64,000 nt of DNA from Clostridium sp. AM49-4BH (GCF_003478335.1 NZ_QUFB01000007.1:1-64000), one strand, 5' to 3'; positions 27,296 to 36,841 are shown, numbered from the stretch's first letter. The notes: generated from the letters alone by a model not told the origin. Program-made: numbers and translations.

Positions 27296-28513
27296 ATGGA
27301 AAGGAAAGAAAATAAAGGATCATTGGTGTCACACCCGATGCGGGAACGAAGTGCTGCATATCGATACCGGTATTGTTTTGGGCTAGGTGTGCTGGCGATG
27401 GGCAATATGCGTGCGATTATGGAGTTACAGCCATATTATGAACGGTTGCTGCGGCAATTACTGCCGGATCAGGATCAATACGCACAGATCATTACGGATA
27501 TTAATAATGATCTGGAACGACATTTGGAGCTGGTGCGCCAAACGGTATGTGACCGTGTAGACCAGTGCTGCTTCTTGTTGGATATATACAAGATGTGTCT
27601 TATGGCGGTTTGGTCTGTGGATTACTGTCAGGCAATTTTTGATCAGTACGTTATTATGTTTCAGATCAGCAAGAGAGAACGTGAATTTATATGTGCTTTT
27701 GGGGAGGCTGCGGCGAAACAGGATCAAACCTTAGCAGCCGAGCAGTACGAACGATATGAACAGCTTGGAGGCTGTATGCCTTTTGCAGTATTGCGTTATA
27801 TCTATCCGGATTTTTTGTGGAAACAGACACGGAAAGGGTTTACGGTACATACAGGAGAGACGATTTATCTTCATGGAAAGCAGATCATAGATGGGGATAT
27901 TTTGGTGGAAACCGGTGCAACGCTTTGGTGTGAAGAAGCAGAGATTACTATGGATGGAGCAATACGTGTTCAAGGTGGAAGAGTACATTTTCAAAATTGT
28001 GAGGTATGCGTTGAGAACTGTTCACAGAAATATTTCATAACAATGACTGCCGGATCTTCAATCATGTTGACAGCGACAGTATTAGACTGTCAGTCGCTGT
28101 GTGGTGCTATCTATCAGCAAAAGGGGAGTTTGCTCGTTAAAGACAGCAGGCTATGCCGAAGTGCTCGGGTGCCACTGGTGCATTTTTCCGGAGAGTATGC
28201 AGAGTTTCAGAATACCGGACTGCAGAATGGCTTAGAAGGACTGTTGGTATTCGAAGATCCGGCGAAAGTGTATATACACAATTGTCGATTCGTCAACGGT
28301 ACGAGACACTATGGAGGGGCAATTTACTCAGAAACCTTCGGTAGTGTACGGATCCGACAGTGCCAGTTTGTGGAATGCCATGCAAAATATCTGGGTGCAG
28401 CAGTATATTTTCAAAATTACAGATGTGAACAGACTATATCGGGATGCGAAGTAATTTCCGATCAAAATGTACAGGAAGCATTTTTTCAGAATTATAAGGA
28501 GGGGTGTCAATGA
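27296..28513 (+). CDS. Helical domain plus right-handed beta-helix protein
   Basis: The first about 175 residues are predicted helical and cysteine-containing (residues about 75-110 carry CDRVDQCCF). From about residue 190 on, the protein is a series of short strand-like repeats typical of right-handed parallel beta-helix proteins (for example NCRFVNGTRHYGGAIYSE and QCQFVECHAKYLGAAVYF). No signal peptide or anchor is seen, so it should be cytoplasmic. GGAGGAGG precedes the ATG. Its stop overlaps the next start. I do not recognise the full-length architecture; the N-terminal domain seems specific to this operon. Confidence 0.7.
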   Translation: MERKENKGSLVSHPMRERSAAYRYRYCFGLGVLAMGNMRAIMELQPYYERLLRQLLPDQDQYAQIITDINNDLERHLELVRQTVCDRVDQCCFLLDIYKMCLMAVWSVDYCQAIFDQYVIMFQISKREREFICAFGEAAAKQDQTLAAEQYERYEQLGGCMPFAVLRYIYPDFLWKQTRKGFTVHTGETIYLHGKQIIDGDILVETGATLWCEEAEITMDGAIRVQGGRVHFQNCEVCVENCSQKYFITMTAGSSIMLTATVLDCQSLCGAIYQQKGSLLVKDSRLCRSARVPLVHFSGEYAEFQNTGLQNGLEGLLVFEDPAKVYIHNCRFVNGTRHYGGAIYSETFGSVRIRQCQFVECHAKYLGAAVYFQNYRCEQTISGCEVISDQNVQEAFFQNYKEGCQ

Positions 28514-29784
28514 TTCAAGATGTATTAACCCGTTTTGAGCAATATAATAAAGAGATGAGCCCTCTGGGAGATGCGATGGATGGTACAAAGCTGCAGGCGC
28601 AGCTGCAACAGTACAAACGGATTCGGATCACGGGAAATTATATTCTTCCGACGGACATTGTTTTGTATGAAGGAATGACGTTGCTGATCGATCAGGCCGT
28701 TGTATCCATGGCTGGCAATATAGCACTGCGAGGTGGAGAATTGCATATCAGTAATAGCCGGCTTGTACGTACTAGTAATTCTCATCGTGCCGGAATTAAT
28801 GTGCATCAGTGCGGAAGTCGTGTTTTGATTGAGAACAGTGTGATTGATTGTGCCTATTATGGAATGTTTCTTCGAGCGGAAGATGGAGTGGTATCGGTGG
28901 CAGACAGCATGATCGTGCGTACAACCAAAGGAGCTGCAATTCGTTTTTGGGGAGAGCGCATCCATGTGATCCGCTGTCATTTTCGCGACTGTTATTCTGC
29001 AGAATCCGGTGGAGCATTAATGCTTCGAGGAGGGCAGGGTGTGGTCTGTGATAATGTATTTGAACAGTGTGAAGCAGAGCGTGGTGCAGCGATTTACTTG
29101 TCCTGTGATATCGATGTAACACATTGTACTTATCATGAGTGTGTGCCGAAAGATATGCCATTTGTAAGACATTGGCGGGTAGGCGGATGCATTGATAAAA
29201 AAGGAATTCGAGTACAGAAGGAACGTAAAATTTCACAATGTACAGCGATACTTGATTGTTCATTAGAGGTAGCAGCGGGAGCAAAACTTACGATAAGCGA
29301 TAGCGTTATATATATGAATCAGCCAATAGTCTGCTATGGAAGTCTTGAGATGCATAATGTAAAAATGATCTGTGGACAATGTGAACAAGGTGATCTGATC
29401 CGTTTGGATCATGCTGCTTCTGCGGTATTGCAGCATTGTTTGTTTGATGGACGTAACCGGGTGGGAATACTCCGGGCGACAGGAACAAGAGTAAAGATCG
29501 CACAGTGCTTTTTTGCCAATACGAAAGGTGGGAGAGCGGTTTATAACGCATATGCCTCCGAGATCCTTGACAGCACGTTTAGTTACTGTCAAGGTGGAGC
29601 ATTATATATGCAGGGTGGTAAAGTGATACGCTGTAAGTTTGTCGGGTGTCGTGACACTCGCGGTGCAGCAGTCTGGATGTATGGCGCAACAGCGGGATTG
29701 ATTCAAGACTGCCACTTTGAGCGGTGTGTGTCTGATCCTCGCAGTGACGTGATCGAAAAGGGGCTTGCGCACCGAATGATGTAG
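28510..29784 (+). CDS. Right-handed beta-helix repeat protein
   Basis: This 424-residue protein is almost entirely beta-helix-like: repeated units such as CHFRDCYSAESGGALMLRG, FEQCEAERGAAIYLSC and CKFVGCRDTRGAAVWMYG, with a C-x-F-x-x-C spacing and GGA turns. It resembles the C-terminal half of the preceding protein, so the two probably share ancestry and may assemble. The ATG at 28510 overlaps the upstream stop as ATGA, indicating translational coupling. No secretion signal is visible. Pectate-lyase-type catalytic residues cannot be identified, so no enzyme activity is assigned. Confidence 0.7.
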   Translation: MIQDVLTRFEQYNKEMSPLGDAMDGTKLQAQLQQYKRIRITGNYILPTDIVLYEGMTLLIDQAVVSMAGNIALRGGELHISNSRLVRTSNSHRAGINVHQCGSRVLIENSVIDCAYYGMFLRAEDGVVSVADSMIVRTTKGAAIRFWGERIHVIRCHFRDCYSAESGGALMLRGGQGVVCDNVFEQCEAERGAAIYLSCDIDVTHCTYHECVPKDMPFVRHWRVGGCIDKKGIRVQKERKISQCTAILDCSLEVAAGAKLTISDSVIYMNQPIVCYGSLEMHNVKMICGQCEQGDLIRLDHAASAVLQHCLFDGRNRVGILRATGTRVKIAQCFFANTKGGRAVYNAYASEILDSTFSYCQGGALYMQGGKVIRCKFVGCRDTRGAAVWMYGATAGLIQDCHFERCVSDPRSDVIEKGLAHRMM

Positions 29785-29800
29785 GTGCGTTAGACCCCTT
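29758..29800. terminator. Shared hairpin at the convergent gene ends
   Basis: A hairpin (GGGGCTTGCGCACC pairing with GGTGCGTTAGACCCC, loop of 10) overlaps the last codons of the beta-helix gene and the stop of the CNNM gene. It could end transcription from both sides, although T runs are short. Confidence 0.5.
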
Positions 29801-31106
29801 CTTCCTCATCCAAATCTGCTGTCGTATCTTTCTGAGGAAGTAGATGAACTTTTACTTTATCAATACGATTGTTGGTTGCCTCGAGTACCCGGTATTCAGC
29901 GTATTCATCCTGTACAGTTTCCCCGGCTTTCGGAAAATGATCCAACAGATTAATGATATGTCCGGCAATCGAGTCATAATCCTCTGATTCCAGATCAATG
30001 CCAAGCTCATCATTAATATCATCTAATTTTGCGATACCAAGTAAGATGAAATTTTCGTCATCAATCTTGGTGATCTCATCCTCTTCGTTTGTGTCATATT
30101 CATCACGGATCTCACCTACAATTTCTTCTATGAGATCTTCCAGTGTTAAAATGCCGGCAGTTGCTCCGTATTCATCTAACACAACAGCCATTGGAATAGA
30201 CTCTTTCTTCATCTCAAAAAAGAGTTCGGAAATTTTCTTATATTCGTAGGTGAAATAAGGTTCACGCATAATAGTTGTAACATCAAATTTATCGCGGGCA
30301 TCTTCATAGAAGAACAGGTCTTTAACATTAATGATACCGATCACATTATCACGGCTTTCACTATATACAGGCATTCTTGTATGGCGAAGTTCCTTATATA
30401 CCTCGAACAATTCCTGATAAGAAATATCCGCACTGACGAATCCAACATCCATTTTAGGAACCATGACGTCCTTAGCCATCGAATCACCGAAATCAACCAC
30501 ATTTGTGATCATCTGACGCTCTTCGCTTTCAATAACACCCTCCTCGTGGCTGACATCCAAGATCGTACGAAGCTCGCCCTCTGTAATCGCAGGAGAGTGA
30601 TTCGACTTTACATGGAGCAGATGCATTAGTCCGTTGCTCAATTGATTCATTAAAAAAGAAATCGGCCGAAGTATGTTCGTTAGTCCATAAATCGGTTTGG
30701 CATAGATCAGAGATAAACGTTCCGCATTCATTGTTGCGAGAGACTTTGGAATGATTTCTCCAAATATTAAGACCAAAATAGTAATAATTCCTGTTGCAAT
30801 ACCGGTGATCGCGCTTACACTGTCACTCATACCTGAACTTTTTGCAAGTTTCATTGCGAAGGTTGTTGTCAGAGAAGAAGCAGATAAGTTCACAATGTTA
30901 TTACCTATTAATATGGCACTAAGCATTTGCGTCTTTTCTTCGATCAGTTTGAGTACCAGAGAGGCATTCTTGTTTTTGTCGTCTGCCAATGATTTGATAC
31001 GCATTTTGTTTACTGTTGTTAAGCAAGTCTCTGCAGATGAAAAGAAAGCAGAGAGTGCGAGCAGAATAAGTAAAATAACTATCTGCCGGGCGTCGCTTGA
31101 ATCCAA
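29790..31106 (-). CDS. CNNM/CBS-domain membrane protein (HlyC/CorC family)
   Basis: The 438-residue protein has an N-terminal CNNM (DUF21) membrane domain with three to four helices (residues 1-190, including GEIIPKSLA), two CBS domains (about 205-330; MVPKMDVGFV and ILTLEDLIEEIVGEI) and a CorC_HlyC C-terminal domain (about 345-430). Such proteins are linked to magnesium or cobalt efflux in bacteria. The TTG start at 31106 follows GGATTGGAG on the reverse strand. The gene is alone on its strand and converges with the beta-helix operon. Confidence 0.88.
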   Translation of the reverse strand: MDSSDARQIVILLILLALSAFFSSAETCLTTVNKMRIKSLADDKNKNASLVLKLIEEKTQMLSAILIGNNIVNLSASSLTTTFAMKLAKSSGMSDSVSAITGIATGIITILVLIFGEIIPKSLATMNAERLSLIYAKPIYGLTNILRPISFLMNQLSNGLMHLLHVKSNHSPAITEGELRTILDVSHEEGVIESEERQMITNVVDFGDSMAKDVMVPKMDVGFVSADISYQELFEVYKELRHTRMPVYSESRDNVIGIINVKDLFFYEDARDKFDVTTIMREPYFTYEYKKISELFFEMKKESIPMAVVLDEYGATAGILTLEDLIEEIVGEIRDEYDTNEEDEITKIDDENFILLGIAKLDDINDELGIDLESEDYDSIAGHIINLLDHFPKAGETVQDEYAEYRVLEATNNRIDKVKVHLLPQKDTTADLDEEEGV

Positions 31107-31260
31107 AAAAAATCAACTCCAATCCTAATTAATGGGGCTGCAAAGTAACCGTGCAGCTTAATGATAAAATGTATCCTTAAGGGCTTTGACAAAATCGCTA
31201 AGGATCATTATAGTATAACAAGCAATATTCTACCGAGGAATGTAGGAAATGTCAAGATAT

Positions 31261-31395
31261 CTTGCGTTGCGAATTTGTGATATAATGACTCCAAAATCCA
31301 GATGCTTCGCATCTGTCGCGCATTGCGCTTTATGATTTTGTCGTTCACAAATTCTGCGCAAGTGAACAAGCTCCCTTGCGTTGCGAATTTGCGAG
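31261..31395. repeat. Palindromic element in the 367-base gap before the zinc transporter
   Basis: An imperfect terminal inverted repeat, CTTGCGTTGCGAATTTGTGA at 31261 and TCACAAATTCTGCGCAAG at 31345, encloses nested palindromes: CAAAATC (31292) with GATTTTG (31334), and a perfect CAGATGC-TTC-GCATCTG hairpin (31299-31315). A further direct copy of the outer arm, CTTGCGTTGCGAATTTG, starts at 31375. The rest of the gap holds no gene. A TATAAT-like box lies near 31424 upstream of the next gene. Confidence 0.6.
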
Positions 31396-31473
31396 TTTAA
31401 TAAAAAGGCTAATTGATGTATGATATAATAACCTTTAATGATATTGCGACTTAGATTAGAAAAGAGGTAAACT

Positions 31474-32190
31474 ATGGAGCAAAAAAAAGAAGATTGCTTG
31501 GTTTCCTGTGTAGATGCAGGACTTGGTTATGAGAATCGAGCAATTATAGAACATTTGGACTTCAGCGTACATCGTGGAGAATATATATGCGTTGTTGGTG
31601 AGAACGGATCCGGTAAAAGCACATTGATCCGAACTTTACTTGGTTTGTTGAAGCCGGTCAGTGGCAAAGTGGAGTTGGCACCTTCTCTTCACGGCGGAGC
31701 AATCGGTTATCTGCCACAGCAGACACAGGCACAGAAGCACTTTCCGGCCAGCGTGATGGAAGTTGTGCTGTCCGGTTTCCAAAATCAGATGCATGGCAAG
31801 CCTTGGTATCGGCGCACACAAAAGAAAGAAGCACTTCGTAACCTGGAACGTTTGGAAATTACCGATCTAAAGGGAAAATGTTATGGGGAACTTTCCGGTG
31901 GACAGCAGCAGAGAGTACTGTTAGCCCGTGCGCTGTGCGCAACGGAGAGACTGTTAGTATTAGATGAGCCGGTTACCGGTCTTGATATGGCTGCGGCAGC
32001 GTCATTGTATGCAAATCTTGACAAACTTCACCAAGAAGGCGTTGCCATCATTATGGTGACACACGATGTACACAAGGCGGTCGAGTGTGCAGATTATATT
32101 TTGCATATTCGTGAAGGAGACTATTTTTATGGCAACGTTGCGAAGTATTTAGAGACAGAGTATGCCGGGGTATGGCATACAATGCGGTAA
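31474..32190 (+). CDS. znuC: Zinc-type metal ABC transporter ATP-binding protein
   Basis: This 238-residue ATPase has an intact Walker A (GENGSGKSTL) near residue 46, Q-loop LPQQTQAQKHFP, signature LSGGQQQR near 141 and Walker B LLVLDEP near 160. The sequence and the ABC-3 permease next door place it with zinc/manganese importers of the ZnuC/AdcC type. The substrate-binding lipoprotein ZnuA is not in the window. No clear Zur box was found in the leader. Confidence 0.88.
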   Translation: MEQKKEDCLVSCVDAGLGYENRAIIEHLDFSVHRGEYICVVGENGSGKSTLIRTLLGLLKPVSGKVELAPSLHGGAIGYLPQQTQAQKHFPASVMEVVLSGFQNQMHGKPWYRRTQKKEALRNLERLEITDLKGKCYGELSGGQQQRVLLARALCATERLLVLDEPVTGLDMAAAASLYANLDKLHQEGVAIIMVTHDVHKAVECADYILHIREGDYFYGNVAKYLETEYAGVWHTMR

Positions 32191-32208
32191 ATATAGGAGG
32201 AATCATAC

Positions 32209-33027
32209 ATGGAAATGTTAATGCAGATGTTTTCCTATCCATTTATAGTGAGAGCATTTATTGTCGGAATATTGGTATCGCTATGTGCCGCCCTGTTAGG
32301 GGTAAGCTTAGTATTAAAACAATATTCCATGATCGGGGATGGATTATCCCATGTGTCTTACGGGGCATTGTCAATTGCGATCGCATGTGGCATCGCACCG
32401 CTTGCACTTTCAATACCGGTAGTGATCGTAGCGGCCTTTTTCCTGTTGCGTATGACAGAGAATGGACTAATGAAGTCGGATGCAGCCATCGCTGCCATGT
32501 CAGCTTCGGCGTTAGCGATCGGTGTATCGGTAACAAGCCTTACGACAGGAATGACTACGGATGTGTGCAGTTACATGTTTGGCAGCATTTTGGCGATGAC
32601 ATCCGCAGATGTATATTTAAGCGTTGGTTTGTCTGTGATCGTATTGTTGTTATTTATCTTTTGTTATCACAGTATCTTTACGGTCACTTTTGACGAAAGC
32701 TTTGCCAGAGCAACGGGGGTAAAGGTATCATTTTACAATACAATGATCGCAATTTTGACGGCAGTGACGATCGTTCTTGGAATGCAGATGATGGGAGCCA
32801 TGTTGATATCGAGTTTGGTTATTTTTCCGGCACTCACATCTATGCGTATATGGAAAAGTTTTAAGAGTGTGGTGATTTCTTCCGGTATTTTGGCCGTAAT
32901 CTGTTTTTGCATCGGAATGATCGTATCCTATCAATTTTCAACGCCGGCAGGAGCAAGCGTTGTATTAGTTAATTTATGTGCGTTTGTGATCTTTTTTGTT
33001 ATTCAGAAAATCAGAGAACACATATAA
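32209..33027 (+). CDS. znuB: Zinc-type metal ABC transporter permease
   Basis: This 272-residue, roughly eight-pass membrane protein belongs to the ABC-3 permease family (ZnuB/AdcB). Family features include the early GVSLVLKQYSMIGDGLSHVSYGALSIA segment and AMQMMGAMLISSLVIFPALTS-type helix near residue 200. It lies 18 bases after the ATPase gene with GGAGGAA before the ATG. The substrate is inferred from family to be zinc or manganese. Confidence 0.88.
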   Translation: MEMLMQMFSYPFIVRAFIVGILVSLCAALLGVSLVLKQYSMIGDGLSHVSYGALSIAIACGIAPLALSIPVVIVAAFFLLRMTENGLMKSDAAIAAMSASALAIGVSVTSLTTGMTTDVCSYMFGSILAMTSADVYLSVGLSVIVLLLFIFCYHSIFTVTFDESFARATGVKVSFYNTMIAILTAVTIVLGMQMMGAMLISSLVIFPALTSMRIWKSFKSVVISSGILAVICFCIGMIVSYQFSTPAGASVVLVNLCAFVIFFVIQKIREHI

Positions 33028-33050
33028 CATAGCGCATATGGAGGAAAATA

Positions 33051-34937
33051 ATGCTTTACCAGGGAAATATTCGAGACTATCTAAGTAAGCAGCCATTGCT
33101 GTTTGACGGTGCAATGGGAACTTACCTTGCAGATAAATATATACAATTTGGTGGGGAATCCTGCGAAAAATGGAATCTTCGCTATCCGGAGCGTATTAAA
33201 CAGATACACAAAGAGTATATTGATGCCGGAGCAGTGGCGATCAAAACAAACACATTTGCGACAAATGCAGGAGATCATTTTACGGCAGAAGAGGTTGGAA
33301 AGGTTATAGCAGCCGGCACGCAGATTGCACGGGAGGCAATCGAGGAATCTGCAGGAGAGCAGATATTATTTGGTGATATTGGTCCTGTTTTGATCGGTGA
33401 TGAGAATGATGCGGCAGAACGTTATCGCCTTCCGGTGGACTGCTTTTTGGAGCAGGGTGTGCGTCATTTTTTGTTTGAGACATTAGACAACATAGAAGGA
33501 TTGGATGAAATTACCGAGTATATTAAGCAGAAGCAGCCGGAAGCATTTATTATTGTTTCATTTGCAGTATCACCGGAGGGCCTAACCCGAAGTGGATGCT
33601 ATGGGCGTAGTTTATATCAAAAGATGATGAATGTATCGTCGATCGATGCACTTGGCTTTAATTGTATTTCCGGTCCTAAGCATTTGCTGGATCTCATGTA
33701 TAAATTGTCAAGAGAAAAGAATACAAAATATATCTCGATCATGCCAAATGCCGGTTATCCTGCCGTACTGGATAATAGAACGTATTACGAGGCACATCAT
33801 TATTATTATGCAAAAGAGATGTACCAGATCGCAAAGCAGGGGGCGTCTATCATAGGAGGCTGTTGCGGTACCGATCCAAGCTTTATCTCGGAAATAGCTA
33901 AGACGTTACAGCAGTCGCCGCTCCCCGGAAGAAAAACATATAGTGCGGATGGTTCGGGACGGTCCGTCCACTCTGTTGTGGAGAACCGGCAAACGGAACA
34001 ATCAATCTCTGTTGCAAATGATGGACAGGAAGTGAAAAACTATGCCGGAAAGGACAATCTGCGCAATACCTTTGCAGCAAAATTGGCATGTGGCGAGAAG
34101 GTTTTGGTCGTAGAACTGGATCCTCCTGTAACGCCGGAGATCGATTTCTTCATGGAAGGAGCAGCCAAGTACCAGCAGGCAGGCGTTGATGCCATTGATA
34201 TTGCCGACTGCCCGGTGGCAAAGGCACGCATTGACAGTAGTATATTGGCATGCAAAGTCATGCGCGAACTTGGTCTGACAGCAATTCCGCATATGACCTG
34301 TCGTGATCGTAATATTAATGCAACGAAGGCATTGTTGCTGGGATTAAATGTGGAGGGTGTTAACAACGTACTTACCGTGACCGGAGATCCGGTGCCGGCA
34401 GCAGAGCGAGGCTTGGTAAAAACAATGTTTAGCTATAATTCAGCGGTGCTTGCAAATCATATCCGTACCCTGAATGAGCAGATTTTTCAGAACAATCCGT
34501 TTATGATCAGTGGAGCATTAAATGTAAATGCAGTTAATTTTGACAGTCAGATCATCCATGCTAAGCGTAAGATCAGCCAGGGAATCGATGTATTATTTAC
34601 GCAGCCGGTACTTACGGAAAGAGCATTAAATAACCTCAAGCGTGCCAGAGAGGAATTAGATGTTAAGATCTTAGGCGGGATTATGCCGGTAGTCAGCTAT
34701 CGGAATGCCTGCTTTATGAATAGTGAAATGGCAGGAATTGATGTCGATCCGCGTATTATAGAAATGTATCAGGACAAAGATCGGGCACAGGGAGAGGAAC
34801 TGGCAGAGCAGATATCTGCTCAGGTTGCACAGGAAATTGCCCCATATGTGGATGGTTTTTATCTGATCACACCATTTAAGAGAGTCGAGCTTATATTGCG
34901 GATCATTAAACAGATCCGAGGGCTGTTGGATCGCTAA
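33051..34937 (+). CDS. Bifunctional homocysteine S-methyltransferase / methylenetetrahydrofolate reductase
   Basis: This 628-residue fusion resembles Bacillus YitJ. The N-terminal half (about residues 1-290) is a zinc-dependent homocysteine methyltransferase barrel: FDGAMGTYL near 19, GFNCISGP near 200, and the zinc CC in IIGGCCGTDP near 270. The C-terminal half (about 335-628) is a MetF-type flavoprotein: ELDPPVTPEIDFF, TCRDRN and LTVTGDP. It lacks the cobalamin-binding domains of MetH. It follows the zinc permease by 23 bases, so zinc import and a zinc-dependent methionine pathway enzyme appear to share a transcript. Confidence 0.88.
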   Translation: MLYQGNIRDYLSKQPLLFDGAMGTYLADKYIQFGGESCEKWNLRYPERIKQIHKEYIDAGAVAIKTNTFATNAGDHFTAEEVGKVIAAGTQIAREAIEESAGEQILFGDIGPVLIGDENDAAERYRLPVDCFLEQGVRHFLFETLDNIEGLDEITEYIKQKQPEAFIIVSFAVSPEGLTRSGCYGRSLYQKMMNVSSIDALGFNCISGPKHLLDLMYKLSREKNTKYISIMPNAGYPAVLDNRTYYEAHHYYYAKEMYQIAKQGASIIGGCCGTDPSFISEIAKTLQQSPLPGRKTYSADGSGRSVHSVVENRQTEQSISVANDGQEVKNYAGKDNLRNTFAAKLACGEKVLVVELDPPVTPEIDFFMEGAAKYQQAGVDAIDIADCPVAKARIDSSILACKVMRELGLTAIPHMTCRDRNINATKALLLGLNVEGVNNVLTVTGDPVPAAERGLVKTMFSYNSAVLANHIRTLNEQIFQNNPFMISGALNVNAVNFDSQIIHAKRKISQGIDVLFTQPVLTERALNNLKRAREELDVKILGGIMPVVSYRNACFMNSEMAGIDVDPRIIEMYQDKDRAQGEELAEQISAQVAQEIAPYVDGFYLITPFKRVELILRIIKQIRGLLDR

Positions 34938-34983
34938 GGATCGGTACAAATGGCTGAAAAAGGCTTAAATTCCCGAAAAAGGC

Positions 34984-35011
34984 TTGCAAATTTACATAGT
35001 TCCTGTAAAAT
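34984..35011 (+). promoter_or_regulatory. Promoter of the ABC-F gene
   Basis: TTGCAA at 34984-34989 and TAAAAT at 35006-35011 are spaced by 16 bases, 52 bases before the ATG. Confidence 0.6.
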
Positions 35012-35062
35012 AGTAGCGTTGCATATTAAGAGTATGTGAACTGAGAAAGGAAAGAGATAATT

Positions 35063-36694
35063 ATGATACAGGCAAGTAACGTGACATTGCGTCTGGGCAA
35101 GAAAGCCCTGTTTGAGGATGTAAATATTAAATTTACAGAAGGAAATTGTTATGGATTGATCGGTGCAAATGGTGCCGGCAAATCTACATTTTTAAAAATA
35201 CTTACCGGAGAGATCGAACCAAGTAAAGGAGACATCATTATTACTCCTGGTCAGCGACTTTCTTTCTTGAAGCAGGATCATTTCCAGTATGATGAGTTTG
35301 TTGCACTTGATACTGTTATAATGGGTAACGAACGCTTATACGACATCATGAAAGAAAAAGATGCGATTTATGCAAAAGAAGATTTCACAGAAGAAGATGG
35401 TATCCGTGCCAGTGAATTAGAAGCAGAATTTGCGGAAATGGACGGATGGGAAGCAGAATCAGATGCTGCGACTTTGCTAAATGGTCTTGGAATCGCACCG
35501 GAACTTCATTATAAAAAGATGAGTGAGATCGCAGCCAGCGACAAGGTAAAGATCCTGCTTGCGCAGGCGTTATTTGGTAACCCGGATATCTTATTGCTGG
35601 ATGAGCCGACCAACCACTTGGACTTAGATGCGATCCGTTGGTTGGAAGACTTCCTGATCGATTTTGACAATACGGTTATCGTGGTATCCCATGACCGATA
35701 TTTCTTAAATAAAGTCTGCACACATATTGCCGACATTGATTATGCGAAAATACAGCTATATGCCGGTAACTATGACTTTTGGTATGAGTCAAGTCAGTTG
35801 ATGATCAAGCAGATGAAAGAAGCCAACAAAAAGAAAGAAGAGAAGATCAAAGAGCTGCAGGAATTTATTCAGCGATTCAGTGCGAACGCTTCCAAATCCA
35901 AGCAGGCAACTTCTCGTAAAAAGGCATTGGAAAAGATCGAGCTTGATGACATGAAGCCATCCAGCAGAAAATATCCATATATTGATTTCCGTCCGGAACG
36001 AGAGATTGGTAATGAAGTACTTACCGTAGAACATTTGTCTAAGACTATTGATGGTGTTAAAGTTTTAGATGACATTTCTTTCATCATCAACCGCGAAGAT
36101 AAGGTTGCTTTTGTAGGAAGCAACACGATCGCCACAACTACGTTGTTCCAGATCTTAGCAGGAGAGTTGGAACCGGACGAGGGAAGTTATAAGTGGGGTG
36201 TTACGACAAGCCAGTCTTATTTCCCAAAAGACAATACTGAGTTGTTCTCCGGGGACGAGACGATCGTTGACTGGTTAATGCCATTTTCACCGGAAAAGGA
36301 TCCAACCTATGTACGTGGTTTCCTCGGACGTATGTTATTCCCGGGCGAAGATGGTGTCAAAAAGGTTAACGTATTATCCGGTGGAGAGCGTGTTCGCGTT
36401 ATGCTGTCTAAAATGATGATCTTGGCATCCAATGTTTTGATCATTGATGAGCCGACAGCGCATTTGGATATGGAATCGATCACCGCATTGAATAATGGAT
36501 TGATCAAATTCCCGGGAGTAATTCTCTTTACATCTCAGGATCATCAGTTTATTCAGACAATTGCAAATCGTATTATGGAAATCACACCGGGTGGATTGAT
36601 CGACAAGATTTCAACATACGATGAATATCTGGAAAATGATGAGATGGCAAGAAAACGTCAGATCTTGTCAGTACAGGCAGAAGAAGAGGATTAA
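35063..36694 (+). CDS. ABC-F family ATPase with one degenerate ATP site
   Basis: This 543-residue soluble protein has two ABC cassettes and an interdomain linker (about residues 250-310), as in ribosome-associated ABC-F proteins. Walker A of cassette 1 (GANGAGKSTF) and the signature of cassette 2 (LSGGERVR) are intact, but the signature of cassette 1 reads MSEIAASDK and Walker A of cassette 2 reads GSNTIATTTL, without the lysine. Because ATP sites form between Walker A of one cassette and the signature of the other, one site is whole and the other is lost. No antibiotic-resistance role can be assigned from sequence. Confidence 0.9.
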   Translation: MIQASNVTLRLGKKALFEDVNIKFTEGNCYGLIGANGAGKSTFLKILTGEIEPSKGDIIITPGQRLSFLKQDHFQYDEFVALDTVIMGNERLYDIMKEKDAIYAKEDFTEEDGIRASELEAEFAEMDGWEAESDAATLLNGLGIAPELHYKKMSEIAASDKVKILLAQALFGNPDILLLDEPTNHLDLDAIRWLEDFLIDFDNTVIVVSHDRYFLNKVCTHIADIDYAKIQLYAGNYDFWYESSQLMIKQMKEANKKKEEKIKELQEFIQRFSANASKSKQATSRKKALEKIELDDMKPSSRKYPYIDFRPEREIGNEVLTVEHLSKTIDGVKVLDDISFIINREDKVAFVGSNTIATTTLFQILAGELEPDEGSYKWGVTTSQSYFPKDNTELFSGDETIVDWLMPFSPEKDPTYVRGFLGRMLFPGEDGVKKVNVLSGGERVRVMLSKMMILASNVLIIDEPTAHLDMESITALNNGLIKFPGVILFTSQDHQFIQTIANRIMEITPGGLIDKISTYDEYLENDEMARKRQILSVQAEEED

Positions 36695-36743
36695 TATACA
36701 GCAGAAGCTATAAACCAGATTGTATAAATATAAGAAATTAGTG

Positions 36744-36791
36744 TGCCCCATGGAGTTCCACGCTTATGTAGGATTCCATGGGGCGTTTTGT
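36744..36791 (+). terminator. Terminator after the ABC-F gene
   Basis: The inverted repeat GCCCCATGGA / TCCATGGGGC is followed by GTTTTGTTT. Confidence 0.8.
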
Positions 36792-36841
36792 TTGAATAAA
36801 TACTGCTTAGGTTACGGAATAGATGGTTAATAGTTTATTCC

